Positions 10,621-21,203 are shown, counted from the first letter of the stretch. The stretch: DNA of 64,000 nucleotides from Sciurus carolinensis (GCF_902686445.1 NC_062216.1:12669084-12733083); one strand, 5' to 3'. The notes: generated from the sequence alone by a model not told the origin. Made by a program: numbers and translations.

Positions 10621-11489
10621 TTAAACATTAACATATGTGAGTTGGAGTTGTAAAGTTAACAAGTTTGTTCTATCAGGCTGGGGGTCCTTGCAGAGATTAC
10701 TGATATCAGCAATGTAAGGCCTGGTGAAAATTCTGCTTCTCCTTGGTCATTAGATAAGTTGGGTTGGTGGAATTGGGTTTCTGTGGAATCTGGTTGGGTG
10801 CATCCATTCACAGCATGTGGGAGGACCCCTAGGAGGACAGGGTTTGAATTACAGCAATCTGAAAATAAAGTGAGTCCCTTTCCTGGAAAGAAAACACCAG
10901 AATGCTTATTCAAAAAGCAAAGCCTGGGTTTGTTAGGCCATCGTTATGAGAGGCCTGATCCCAGCTGGCTTCCTGTGCACAGCAGAGCTTAATGATGCTG
11001 ACAGGTCACATAAGCTGCACTAATGGGCTCATGTTTTATTTATTCAGGTGCTGATTTGACATCGCCCAGCCCCAACGAATCTATGGATTTGGAAATAACT
11101 GGGTCCTCTCTCTACATACTATGATGTTATCTCCAACAAGGAAGGAAATGAGACAGGAAGGGTCTGGACTCCCTGCAGATAGCTTTCACAGTTTACAATA
11201 AGAATTCGAATACCACCAAAGGCATTAGGCAACATTTAAAACACAAATCAACTGTGTCTAGCATGATAGATGGCAAAGAAATTTCTGGCACCAAGAATCT
11301 CTCTTTAAGCACCACTTCCACACAGCGCCAGCTAAATAATGTAACAGCCTCTGCACTCTTTCCAAATCGAGGATGAAATTATGTATTTCTCCCATGACAC
11401 AGAGGATACCAGAAAGCAGCATTTCCTGAAATAAAACATGCAGGGTAAATGAAATCAGCAGCTAAGGGAGACTCTCTTGTGTTTTCTTT
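10621..11489. other. No recognised feature
   Basis: Unique-looking sequence. Overlapping open frames at 10656-10913 (minus) and 10759-10992 (plus) shadow each other and match nothing I know. Confidence 0.45.
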
Positions 11490-11800
11490 CTTTAATTTTT
11501 AAAACAACCTTTATTATTGAAGTAAGGCATGCATGAAAGAGTAAAAAAAAAAGGATGTATATTGTAGCACATTTTTACACACATCCATGTAACTATCAAT
11601 TTAGATAAAAGGGGAGATGCAATCATTTCTTCAAAGTTTCCGTGCCCTTCTCCTCAAAAGTTATCATAATCCTGAAGACATTTAAAAAATTTTTAAAAAT
11701 TCACAAGCCATATAAAACATATTTATATAATCAATAATCATTGTATGGTGAACTCTTATAACCACCACCTGGGTCATCATGGATAAAAACTTGGCCAGCC
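11490..11800 (-). mobile_element. L1 3' UTR relic, antisense
   Basis: The text resembles an inverted L1ME 3' UTR: 'cacatccatgtaactatcaa' and 'ataaccaccacctgggtcatc'. It is strongly diverged. Confidence 0.5.
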
Positions 11801-11929
11801 ACAGTTACAGACCAAGTTGTGTGATCTGCAGATTCACCTGTAGAGCCCTGACCCAAGAGAGAGCCACTGTGTTTGGAGAGTAGGTTTACATGAGGCTGTA
11901 GGGCTGGGGCCCTGATCTGGCGTGACTTG

Positions 11930-12085
11930 TGTCCCTGTAAGAAGAGGGAGAGACACTAGGGAGGCTCACACACAGAGGTAAGACCATGTGAAGAGGCAGC
12001 AAGAGGGAGACTGTAGCGCCAAACAGAATGGTCAAGAGGAATCAATGCTTCTGGAGGTTCCATCTTGGATTTCCAGCCCCAGAAT
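11930..12085 (+). mobile_element. MLT1-type LTR fragment
   Basis: The blocks 'gtccctgtaagaagaggg', 'agaccatgtgaagaggc' and 'ccagccccagaattgtgg' match the central and 3' parts of an MLT1 LTR. It ends in a run of 19 A at 12091-12109. Confidence 0.6.
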
Positions 12086-12479
12086 TGTGGTTAAAAAAAA
12101 AAAAAAAAAAATCGTGTGCTGAGAGGCCACCCAGCCTGTGGTACCCAGCTCCCTGGAACACTATCACATGACCCACCCAGAGCCAGCCTCCGCCTCCTGC
12201 TAAAGGTAACCTATCTCCAGCTTATAAAAATTCCTCCTTGCTTTGCTTTATAGTTTTACTACTCAGTTGTGTGATTCCTCAACAATAAAGTTAGTTCTGT
12301 CTTTTTATAACAATATGTCAATTAAGTCTCTTTTAACCAAATTCTCCCCTCTATTATTACCTTTTCCTGGAGCATTACATCAGCTGAGGAAACTGGGTCT
12401 TCATCTCGGAGTCCTTCCCACTAGAAAGAAATCTGGCCAAACATCTCAAACCTGAGTCCAATCAAGTCAATAGATCCAA

Positions 12480-12908
12480 ATGTCAACTTATAGGAAATGC
12501 AGAGGACAAAAGGATTGTTCAAATACTCATGTTTGCAGAAATTAACAAGCTGATTCTAAAATTCATATAGAAATATAAAGAACCCAAAATAGTAAAAAAA
12601 AAAAAAAAAAGAAAAGAAAAAGAAAAATCTTGAAAAAGAACAAAGTTGAAATAGTCATCCTTTCTGATTTGAAAACTTAAGATTGCTATGATCAACAGTG
12701 AGAGAGTGGTATGAAGATAGACATAAATATCTAGAGCTGAGGGTCGAGGTTCCAGAGGAAGTCCTTACGTGCATGGTGAATTGATTTTCACAAGGGTCAA
12801 AATACTAGAGTGGAAAAGACTAAAGCAAACTGTATGAAGACAACTGAATAGCCACATGTAAAAGAATGGCTTTGGACACCACCTCAAACTACATATAAAA
12901 GTGGGCTC
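12480..12908 (+). mobile_element. Older L1 ORF2 relic, left part
   Basis: Sense L1M ORF2 text is visible: 'aaaattcatatagaaat', 'ttgaaaaagaacaaagttg', 'ttgattttcacaaggg' and 'caactgaatagccacatgt'. It is interrupted by an A-rich run at 12594-12625 and by a younger L1 at 12924, and resumes at 13492. Confidence 0.75.
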
Positions 12909-12923
12909 AAAATGGATCATATG

Positions 12924-13206
12924 CCCACTCCTTGGCCTATACCCAAAGGACTTAAAATCAGCATATTACAGAGATACAGCCACATCAATGTTCATAGCTG
13001 CTCAGTTCACAATAGCCAGATTGTGGAACCAACCTAGATGTCCTTCAATTGATGAATGGATAAAGAAAATGTGGTATATATATATAATGGAATATTACTC
13101 AGCCATAAAGAATGATAAAATTATGGCATTTGCAGGCAAATGGATGAAATTGGAGAATATCATGCTAAGTGAGATAAGCCAATCTCAAAAACCAAAGGAC
13201 GAATGA
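12924..13206 (+). pseudogene. L1 ORF2 C-terminal fragment
   Basis: The frame encodes about 94 residues that are the far C-terminus of the L1 ORF2 protein, the region after the reverse transcriptase and cysteine-rich segments. Recognisable landmarks are 'ATSMFIAAQFTIARLWNQP', then 'WIKKMWYIYIMEYYSAIKN', then 'WMKLENIMLSEISQSQ'. The open frame also runs back into the older L1 for a few residues, so the first residues are a chance join across the insertion site. The endonuclease and reverse transcriptase domains are missing, so the fragment cannot mobilise anything. Confidence 0.9.
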
Positions 13207-13235
13207 TATCGCTAATAAGTGGATGATGACACATA

Positions 13236-13360
13236 ATGGGGGGTGGGTGGGGTTAGTGTTAGGGTTAGAGTTAGGGTTAGGGAGGGGGGCAAGAATGGAG
13301 GAAGGAAGGACTGTATAGAGGGAAAAGAGGGGTGGGAGGGGTGGGGGGGAAGGGAAAAAA
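13236..13360 (+). repeat. G-rich purine tract with telomere-like hexamers
   Basis: The L1 3' UTR holds G-runs of 3-7 bases. At 13251-13282 it has five tandem TTAGGG-like units, three of them exact. Such tracts in L1 3' UTRs can form G-quadruplexes. The hexamers look like part of the element and not a healed chromosome end, because the L1 sequence continues on both sides. Confidence 0.85.
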
Positions 13361-13491
13361 TAACAGAATGAATCAAACAACATTACCCTATGTAAATTTA
13401 TGATTACGCATATGGTATGCCTTTACGCCATGTACAAACAGAGAAACAACATGTATCCCATTTGTTTACAATAAAAAAAATGGATCATATG

Positions 13492-13718
13492 AGAGCTAAA
13501 CTATGAAACTGTTAGAATACAGCAGTGAGTATTTGTGACTTTGGGTTAAGCAATGTTTTTGGTTTTGGTTTTAGATATGACAAAAATACAAGTAAAATAT
13601 GAAAAAGAAATGGATTTCATAGAAATTAAAAACTTTAGTGCATCAAAAGTTACCATCAACAGAGTGAGAAGACAATTCACAGAATGGGAAAAAATATTTG
13701 CCTGCTATCTATCTAAGG
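13492..13718 (+). mobile_element. Older L1 ORF2 relic, right part
   Basis: Continuation of the L1 that starts at 12480: 'agagctaaactatgaaact', 'gttagaatacagcag' and 'gcatcaaaagttaccatc' follow the order expected in sense ORF2. Frame is broken. Confidence 0.75.
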
Positions 13719-13795
13719 CATTGGGGGGTAGCTCAGTGCTAGTGTTTGCCTGAGCATGCCCAAGGCCCTGGGTTCAACCCCCAGCACTGAAGAAA
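13719..13795 (+). mobile_element. ID SINE
   Basis: The body reads 'ggggggtagctcagtgctag' and 'gggttcaacccccagcactg'. It interrupts or ends the older L1. Confidence 0.85.
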
Positions 13796-14059
13796 CAAGA
13801 CGAGCCTGCCCGTCTTTATGGATTCAGGCTGTATTAGAGGATGGAGTGACTAAGAGCCAACTCCTGCTCGCACTCAGTAGAGACCTGAGAGCCCAGCTCT
13901 GCACTCACAAAGGCTGAATGGAGGCCTGGGATTCTACCCCACTGGCAGTGACGAGGTGACGCTCCCCTCTTCCACTGCCCCGTGGTGTGAGAGGAAGCTA
14001 GTTAAAACAGAGTCTCTGCATCTTAGTTAAAATCCAAAGTCTCACAACAAAGCACTAAA

Positions 14060-14312
14060 GCATGATTTCAACAGGAAAACTTTTGTTATATTTAGGACCA
14101 GAAAGATCTGAGACTGAAAGAAGATATAATTGATGTCAATGGAGAAATGACAGAGTTACTAGAACTAGCTGATGAAGACTTGAGAAGTGGAAATGATGGA
14201 ATACTTGAACGAAGCACGCTTACAACAAATGATGGAGGGTCTCAGCAAATAATAGAAGACAAGTGAAAGCAGCAAATGAAAATTTCAGAACTAAAACACT
14301 GACAACCAAAAT
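14060..14312 (+). mobile_element. L1 ORF1-region relic, left part
   Basis: The text resembles sense L1M ORF1: 'aatgatggagggtctcagc', 'aatttcagaactaaaacac' and 'ccaaaataaagaattca'. It resumes after two SINEs at 14600 with 'ggctcaatagcagaatgg'. It follows ORF2 text in the window, so it belongs to a separate or rearranged L1. The frame has many stops. Confidence 0.6.
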
Positions 14313-14419
14313 AAAGAATTCAGGGCTGTTGATATAGCTCAGTTGGTAGAGTGCTTGCCTTGCAGGCACAAGGCCCTGTGTTCAATTCCCAGCACTGCGA
14401 AAAAGAAAGAAAGAATTCA
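14313..14419 (+). mobile_element. ID SINE, first of two at one site
   Basis: The body 14323-14409 has box-A-like 'tagctcagttgg' and 'gtgttcaattcccagcac'. The repeat 'aaagaattca' flanks it at 14313-14322 and 14410-14419. Confidence 0.92.
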
Positions 14420-14599
14420 CTGAGCCAGGTGTGGTGGTACATTCCTATAATCCCACCTACTCAGGAGGCTGAGGCAGGAGGATACCAAGTTTGAGATCAG
14501 CCTCAGCAACTTAGCAAGACCCTTTGTCAAAATATTTTTGAAAAGGGGACAAGGAACCTGGGGATGTAGCTCAATACCGAAGAGGGAAAAAAGAATTCA
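14410..14599 (+). mobile_element. B1-dID SINE, second at the same site
   Basis: The body 14420-14589 reads 'gccaggtgtggtggtacat', 'tactcaggaggctgaggcag' and a degenerate ID half 'ggggatgtagctcaata'. It is flanked by 'aaagaattca' at 14410-14419 and 14590-14599, sharing the middle copy with the ID element. Confidence 0.9.
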
Positions 14600-14700
14600 G
14601 CGAATAGGCTCAATAGCAGAATGGAGGGGACCGAAGAATCAGTGCCCTAGCACCGGAAGCAATGGAAATGAATCTGAGGAAAGGATTCACTCTTATTATT
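14600..14700 (+). mobile_element. L1 ORF1-region relic, right part
   Basis: Continues the relic left of the two SINEs: 'ataggctcaatagcagaatg' and 'gaagaatcagtgccctag' resemble the coiled-coil coding part of L1M ORF1. Confidence 0.6.
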
Positions 14701-14889
14701 AAATATACATTAGCGGCACATTTTCATAGATGCCTCTTAGCAAGCACAAGTTGGAGAAGTTTCTTGTATTCTCCATGAACTGACAGTTTTTTTTTCTTTT
14801 TCTTTTTTGGTTTAATTCAGGAATGATTGTTGGATTGAGATAATCACCAGGTTTTTGTTTTCCCAGTTTGTTAAAATAGTGAAGCACAT

Positions 14890-15595
14890 TAATAATTTTT
14901 TATCACTTGTATATTAAAAAAATTTATTGGTGCATTATAATTATACCTAATAGTAAGATTCATCGTTACAATTTTACATGCTCACGACATAACAATCATT
15001 TACAGTTTTGCAGTGTTGGGTGTTGAACACAGTCTCACCCATGCTAGGCAAGCCCTCTACTACTGAGCTACATCCTCAGTGAAATCATTGATTTTAAATG
15101 TTAAATCAATTTTATATCGCTGGGATAAGTTCCTCATGGTCATCACATACTCTCATTCTCATATACTCTTCAATTTGGTTTACTAAAATTTTATTAGGAA
15201 ATTTTGTGGTTTTGTTCACGGGAGATCTTGGTCTACTGGGCTGTATGTGCGTGTGTGATTAATATCCTTGTTTAATTTTGGTTAATGTTGGTTTCATAGA
15301 ATGGGTTTGGGTATAGTCCCTCTTCTTTAACTTTCTAAAAGTATTTTTATAGAATTAATATGATTTCTTCTTTAAATATTTGATAGAATTCTGCCAACCG
15401 TGCCTGAAGTTTTCTTTGTGAGATTTAAAAATATATACATTTAATTTCCTTAATGCATGTGATTTGGGTGATGTTATTTTTTCTTCATTGAATTTTGTAA
15501 TTTGTGTCTTTCAGTAAATTTGTCAACTGTGTCCAAATTTTTAAACATATTGATGTACAGTTTTTCATAATTTAGGCTTATTATACTTTTCTCCC
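14890..15595 (-). mobile_element. L1 ORF2 relic, antisense
   Basis: Inverted L1 reverse-transcriptase-region text: 'actaaaattttattaggaa', 'tggtttcatagaatgggttt' and 'ctgaagttttctttgtgag'. An inverted ID lies inside at 15008-15080. Diverged and without usable frame. Confidence 0.6.
15008..15080 (-). mobile_element. ID SINE, antisense
   Basis: The plus strand shows 'catgctaggcaagccctcta' and 'ctactgagctacatcctcag', the inverted head of an ID element. Confidence 0.75.
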
Positions 15596-15597
15596 TC

Positions 15598-15690
15598 CAG
15601 CATCAGGGATTGAGCCCAGGGTCCCCTGCATGCCAGGCGGGCGCTGTGCTGGTGAGGGGCATCCCCAGACCCTGTACCCCAGCTCCTACT
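15598..15690 (-). mobile_element. Degenerate ID SINE, antisense
   Basis: 'cagcatcagggattgagccc' and 'catgccaggcgggcgctgtg' are an inverted, strongly mutated ID. An older copy than its neighbours. Confidence 0.65.
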
Positions 15691-15784
15691 GTACTTTTAA
15701 TGTATATAAAATTTACAAGATGCCAACTTTGCACCTGATATTGGTAATTTAAATAACTCTCTCTACTCTTTCTTCCCACCCGTC

Positions 15785-16018
15785 CCCAGTCAGCCTGATT
15801 AGAGCAGTTTCTCAACATCTGCATTACTGAACCATGAGTGAACTAGAACATTCTTTGACATGGGCACTTTCCCGTATAGATGGTTAGCAGCATCCTGTGC
15901 TCTGCCCACTAGGTGCCAGCACCATTCTGAATTGCAACAATCAGTGACATCAGTGACATCTCCAGACTTTGTCCCCTGAGGCCCATGTTACCTCCAGATG
16001 AGAAACACTGGACCAGAG
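15785..16018 (+). mobile_element. hAT-Charlie-type MITE
   Basis: The segment starts 'gcagtttctcaacatctgc' and ends 'gatgagaaacactgg', near-inverted ends of the hAT-Charlie class. Inside are 'ttagcagcatcctgtgctctg' -like and 'ttgcaacaatcagtgacatc' blocks typical of these non-autonomous DNA transposons. A 9-bp 'atcagtgac' duplication occurs at 15941-15958. Confidence 0.65.
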
Positions 16019-16059
16019 GTTTATTACTTTTATTAATCTTTGCAAAATAATGACATTTG

Positions 16060-16960
16060 ACATGATTGTTTTGGATCATTTTTTTGTCTTACACATCTCT
16101 CTGTAATGTGTTTATTCTTTTCTCTAACTTTTTCTACATATGGATTAGTTATAATAACCATTCTTATGCCTTATCTGCTAACTCTAACACCTGCAGCAAT
16201 TCTGGGTTGATTTAGGTTGACTGGTTTTCTTCTTATTCTGGGCCATATTATATATTTTTTTGTTCTTGTTTCTTTGCTTACTTATGTACATTTCAACTGG
16301 ATATTAAACATTGTGAATTTTTTCATGCTGGATATAAAAATCTGTTTTATTCTGATACACAATGAAGTTACATAGAACAGTTTTTTTTTTGTGTGTGTGG
16401 GGGAGTCTCGTTTTACAATTTATTAGGTAGGACCAGACTCATGTTTAAGCTGGAGCAAATTATTTTCCCTTTGGAAGCCTTCTTCCAAGTGTTCTGTCTA
16501 ATGTTCCATGAATTATGAGGTCTTCCTGACTGGCTGGTCCTTTTCCAAGCTCTGTGTGAGCTCTGCATTTTGCTCCCCTTATTCATTCCAGGCCATTCTC
16601 TTCATGCATGGGGTAGTTTTCTCATGTACTGATGCAGAGCTGGACTCTGCTAGTCAAGCCTTTGCTCCTTCCTCTCTGGTATCTGCCCACGGATTCTAGC
16701 CGCCTTTGTCCCCCTGGATTCAGCTCTGCCTTCTAAGCTCTGGGAATCCTCCCTCCACATTCCACGTGGGACTCCCTGCCCTGTGCCCCAGCCTGGAAGT
16801 TCTCCCAAGGCCTTGGACTGGTCAGTTGGTGCTCAGCTTGTTTCTTTTCCAGCTCTCAGGGACTGCTCTTCACTGTTGCCTGATGTCCAAGGTATTAAAG
16901 ACCATGGTTCATGTACTCTGCCAATAATTAAGTTGCTTCAGGTGTCTTTTTCTTCCATGT
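16060..16960 (-). mobile_element. Old L1 5'-region relic, antisense (tentative)
   Basis: Blocks such as 'ttctgggccatattatat', 'tggatattaaacattgtga', 'ttaggtaggaccagactc' and 'ccatgaattatgaggtctt' recall the inverted 5' part of old L1M elements. Family assignment is by eye and tentative. Confidence 0.5.
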
Positions 16961-17559
16961 TGATCAGGAGTTCAAAATTATATATCTTGTAAATCTGAGA
17001 AAAATGGGTATGTTTTTTAGAAAAATGTAACCTGCCAAATTCACCTGAACAACTAGAAAGTGTAAAGAAAACTGTCACTACTAAACAAATCGAAACACAA
17101 ATCTATGCAGAAATTAACACCAGGATTAGACAGTATCTATAAATTATTCAAGGAGCAGCTATTTCTAGTCTTATACTGAATGTTTTAGAGAACAAAAGAT
17201 GAAGAAATTCTCTCTAATTCATTTTGCAATAGTAATATAACCTTGATGACAAAATTGTTCAAAGACAATAAGTAGAAGAGAAAATTTTAAGCCGGTCTTG
17301 TTTTAAATGCAAATGTGCAAAATCTAAATCTAGCAATGTGTATTTTGAAAACTTTAAATAAAATTAAATTTTGTCATGCTATCTCAGATTCTTAAGCGAC
17401 TCATCATCATATTTAGAATCTGAACTCCTTACCGTGCCTCGCAACTCTTTACCCTTGTCCCTCTGTTTTTTTTCTGCTTTCTTCCTCTCTTCCCACACTT
17501 TAGTTTCACTATCCACCAAACTCAGCTAGGTGTTTCTCAACTCCAGCTTTTATATTTGT
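16961..17559. other. AT-rich segment, nothing recognised
   Basis: AT-rich with no SINE or clear L1 text; may be diverged L1 lying between the two 5'-region relics. Confidence 0.4.
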
Positions 17560-18755
17560 TCTTTGGAACATTTTCAGTCATGATTTCATTGAATGAGCTC
17601 TCTGTCTCCCACTTGCCCCCTTAGGGTCTCCCACAATGCACACACAGATCCTCTTGATGTTGTCCCATACTCACTCAGCTTCTATTTACTTTTTGATTTT
17701 TTTTCTTTTTACTCATCAGACTTGGTAGTCCCAAATGACCTGTGTTCAATTTCACAGATTCTTTTCTTCTTCTGCCTGTTTGAGTCTGCTGTTGAATCTC
17801 TCCAATGGACTTTTCGATTCGGTTATTGTATTTTCGAACTCCAGAATACCTGTTTGGTTCTTTCAATAATTCCTCTTTATGTTCTCATTTTGTTCATTGA
17901 TTTCCCCAACTTCCTCTCATTCTTTGTCAATGTTCTCTTTGAGGGATTTAAGTGTATGGAAGACAGTTGTTTTAAAACCTTTGTCAAGTTTGTCCTGTTT
18001 CTTCAGAGTTTCTAGAAGTTATTCATTCCCTTGAATGGGCCACATTTTCCTGTTTCCTTTTATGCCTTGGGACTTTTGGTTGAAAACTGGGCATTTGAGT
18101 GAGCAGTGGTCTCACCTGTCTTGCAGACTGACTCCGTTTAGGAGAAGACCTTCACTGACAGGCCCTGCGCCAGGGCCCGTCTTGCTTGGGCCTGTGGATG
18201 TGTCCGTCCCACCCTGTTTCCTCCTGGGCATGGCTGCTTTCAAATGTCTTGTTTTGCTTGACTCTCACTCCTGCTTCTTGGGGCCTTCATCGTCCCCCTG
18301 TATTCCTCAATCAGTGAGCTCTTGCCCTGGGTATCCGAGTGTCTAGAGACCTTCTGTGATTTTTCACTAACCAGATCCATTGCTTCCGTGGCTTACTAGT
18401 TAGAGATCTGAGCTTCTTTGGACTGTCTGAGCTCTGAGTTAGGCAACAGGAGGACCAACCAATTGCTTGGACAGTACAGGTAGGTTAAAAAGGTGCAAAT
18501 TTGGTTTGCAGGAAGAGATTGGGGACCAGGTAACTTTTTCCTCCACACTGTTGCCACACTGGGAAGAGAGTTGAGCTCTTCTGACTGTAGCTTTCCCTTG
18601 ATCTGGCATTTATTTAGTTGCTGTAGTTCTTTGACTGAGTTCAAGAATGCCTATAAGGTTATTTTATTAGCTTTCTAGTTGTTTAATGTTTCTGGGAGGA
18701 AGAGAATGCTTGGAGCTTGCTAGTCTACCACCTGGTTGATGTCTTGCCCTTTTAA
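17560..18755 (-). mobile_element. L1M ORF1/5' UTR relic, antisense
   Basis: The plus strand is inverted L1M: 'tgtttgagtctgctgttgaa', 'gttctcattttgttcattg', 'ttgaatgggccacattttcc' and 'gaaaactgggcatttgag'. It ends at the right with 'cttggagcttgctagtctac', the inverted start of the element. The 140-codon plus-strand frame at 17593-18015 is the antisense of this relic and not a gene. Confidence 0.7.
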
Positions 18756-18779
18756 TCCCATCTTGTTATCTGCTTCTCA

Positions 18780-19175
18780 GAGGTCACGGACTAGCATAGA
18801 TTTGTAAAGTGTTTGAAAGGATTTTGTCTTTTCCCTGAACACCAGAGGCACTGGAGATTTGGGCCGAGGAATAACACGATCTGATTTATATTCAGACAGT
18901 GTTTCTACTGGCTGTTCCCTGAATGGCATCAAGAGAAAAAATAAGTAAACCAGTTAGAAGGATATTACAATAGTCCAGAAAAGAGCTATTCCTGGCCAGG
19001 AACAGGGTTGAAACAGCAGATGTCATAAGAGTCTGAATATATTTTATAAGGAGAGTTGATGGAGTCTGCTGACAGATAGGATATTAAGAAAAACAGACAA
19101 CTGGGAGACTTGACTTGCCAGTGGCAGAAATAGTGGGGAGGTAGAGGGCAAATATCAGGTGCTCGGGTTTTGTTC
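18780..19175. repeat. Ancient interspersed repeat, family unclear
   Basis: Phrases such as 'aggaataacacgatctgatt', 'aggatattacaatagtccag' and, after the SINE, 'aggcagttaaagctatgaga' recall a widely shared old mammalian repeat. It appears to run on to about 19620 across the SINE. I cannot name the family. Confidence 0.35.
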
Positions 19176-19179
19176 TTGT

Positions 19180-19374
19180 TTCTGTTCTTCTGTGGTATTG
19201 AGGATTGAACACACAGCCTCACACATGCTAAGTGCTCTAACACTGAGCTACATCCTCCAGACCTTTTTATTTTATTTTGAGACAGGGTCTCACTAAGTTG
19301 CCCAGATTGGCATTGAACTTGTGATCCTCTTGCCTCAACCTCCTGAGTAGCTGGGATTGTAGGCATGCACCAAC
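19180..19374 (-). mobile_element. B1-dID SINE, antisense
   Basis: Inverted ID half 'gaggattgaacacacagcc' and inverted B1 half 'gagacagggtctcactaag' to 'ggcatgcacc'. Confidence 0.9.
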
Positions 19375-19928
19375 AGGAACTCAGTTTTCAACCTGATGAT
19401 TTTGAAATGTCTATCACACTTATAAATGGGGACTTACTAGTGTGCTTAAAGTCTAAGGGGGAAGAAGATGTCAGATAGCAAAAAGATAGGCAGTTAAAGC
19501 TATGAGACTAGATGCATTTTCACAGGGAGTAAGCATAGAGAGAAGACACAATATATCCAAGGGCAGAGCTCTGGATATCCCAGCGTCAAGAGTTCAGGGA
19601 GGTGAGGAGCCAGCAGAGGAATGTTAATAAAGGTAATCCCATAAAGACATTCACAAAAGTCTTATTTTTCTAATTTATTTCTTTGAGAGAACTAACCTAC
19701 AATAGTTCTCATAGGATTTGTTTATAATTATTAGGTTTTGTAGTATATTCACATAGCTAATTAATAGTCACGCTAGCAGTTACAGGATTAAAACCTGCCA
19801 AGTGAATGAATTACAAAAAACCACTATTTATATTTGTCAGACCCAGAGACATAGATTTTAGGTCTTTGTTATAACTTAAAAATTCTTTATTGGTATTATG
19901 TGCAAACCATGGATATGTAAAAGTTTAT

Positions 19929-20135
19929 ATATATTTATACACATACACACATACAAATAAACATAAATATACATGTACATATGTATGTATGTGTATTAGC
20001 ATTCTGCAGAGAAAGAGAACCAATAGGATACATATACACACATATACATATATATGTCATATACATATGTGTAATACGTCATATATACACATAATATAAT
20101 TATATGATAATATATATCATATAATATATGATTTA
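19929..20135. repeat. AT/ACAT-rich tract with palindromes
   Basis: Two blocks of TATA/CATA/CACA-rich sequence are separated by 'agcattctgcagagaaagag'. The second holds inverted repeats such as 'atatgat...atcatat' near 20102-20122. Probably a microsatellite grown inside an inverted LTR-like element. Confidence 0.8.
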
Positions 20136-20480
20136 TTTTAAGGAATTGGGTCACTCGGTAGTGGAGGCTAAGTCCCATTGTCTGCAGTCAGTCATTGGGG
20201 ACCCAGGGAAACCAATGCTCTAGTGTCTGTAAAAAAGCCAGCAGCCTCAAGACCCAGAAAGAGACAATGTTCCAACTCAAGTCCAAAGGCAGGGAAAAGT
20301 CTGCTGTCCCACCCCAAAGGAGTTCCTTCCTGCTGAGCCCTTTTGATCCTATTCAGGCCTCCAACTGATGGAATGAGGCCCACCCTCTGTTTTAGATATC
20401 CTAGAATTAGTGTCAGTTCAGAGTCTCTCTCCAGTTTTCCCTGGAAGTTCTGATGAATTCATTTTCCCCAATGTGCAGTA
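19985..20480 (-). mobile_element. LTR-like relic, antisense
   Basis: Outside the AT tract, the phrases 'ctgcagagaaagagaacca', 'aaggaattgggtcactcgg', 'gcctccaactgatggaatg' and 'tatcctagaattagtgtc' are the inverted form of the element type seen in sense at 50219 and 52050. That family looks LTR-like, but I am not sure of its name. Confidence 0.5.
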
Positions 20481-21005
20481 ACCTGGTAGAAGCCAGAGAT
20501 CTCTGGAGGGAAAGATTTTGCAGCACAAAATTTGATAGTATAATGGAGTCCTTTTCAAGGGATCCTAGTCTGCCCTCTAGTCAAGGGATTCTAGGTCTGT
20601 AAACTGGCTGGACTCTGCCTTTAATTCCAGTTAGACTTTTCTACGCTTGACCTAGGACTTCTTTGCTCATACAGATCAAGGAAGAACTTATTGGGTTCAT
20701 ATCTATTTCACTTTTAGGAATGCCACAGCCAACCCACCATGCAGGGCTCAGACCATTCTGAGAGCAGCTGTCCATTATGGTAAGTGCACCCATCTTGCTT
20801 CTGTCAACTCGGTGTCCCTGCCTGGGACTCAGTTACCCCCAGTGTATGTGAGTATCTCCATTCAGTGACCCCAGATCTCACTGCAAAATATCACCTGCGG
20901 AGAAGACCGACCGCAGCTCTTCAAGCATGCCTCTGCTTCCTTCACAAGTGTGTTTCTCACTGTTGTGGCGACAGGTGTGTCTTCTGGACCTCCCAGTGTA
21001 GGTGA

Positions 21006-21075
21006 GTAGATCTCTTATGACAACTCTGCTCATAGTCCAATTGCTCAAAGTCTCTGGATCCCTTCTTCTGTGTTA
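21006..21075. other. No recognised feature
   Basis: Short unique interval before the ID element. The larger stretch 20481-21005 also holds nothing I can name. Confidence 0.4.
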
Positions 21076-21203
21076 ATCCAAGGCATGTGGGCTGGGGCTA
21101 TAGCTCAGTTGGTAGAGTGCCTGCCTCGCATGCACAAAGCCCTGGGTTCAATCCCCAGCACCACCAAAAAAAAAAAAAAAAAGAGCTCAATCCAAGGCAT
21201 GTG
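21076..21203 (+). mobile_element. Young ID SINE, perfect 15-bp target duplication
   Basis: The body 21091-21188 has box-A-like 'tagctcagttgg', box-B-like 'ggttcaatccc', a 'cagcaccacc' end and a pure run of A. Flanks 'aatccaaggcatgtg' at 21076-21090 and 21189-21203 are identical. With its clean tail and flanks this is one of the youngest inserts in the window. Confidence 0.95.

Larger units (their letters stand above)
12909..13491 (+). mobile_element. Young 5'-truncated L1 with 15-bp target duplication
   Basis: The insert spans about 12924-13476 and holds the last part of ORF2, a G-rich purine 3' UTR and a short A tail after 'acaataaa'. The repeat 'aaaatggatcatatg' flanks it at 12909-12923 and 13477-13491. 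The host sequence on both sides is the older L1, which reads on across the gap. Severe 5' truncation is the usual outcome of L1 target-primed reverse transcription. Confidence 0.93.

Noticed and set aside
13249..13285. Interstitial telomere from a chromosome fusion
   Set aside because: The hexamers are few and embedded in an L1 3' UTR that continues on both sides.
17593..18015. 140-codon plus frame with hydrophobic segments
   Set aside because: It is the antisense strand of an L1 5'-region relic, where T-rich text gives Phe/Leu-rich translations that mimic membrane segments.
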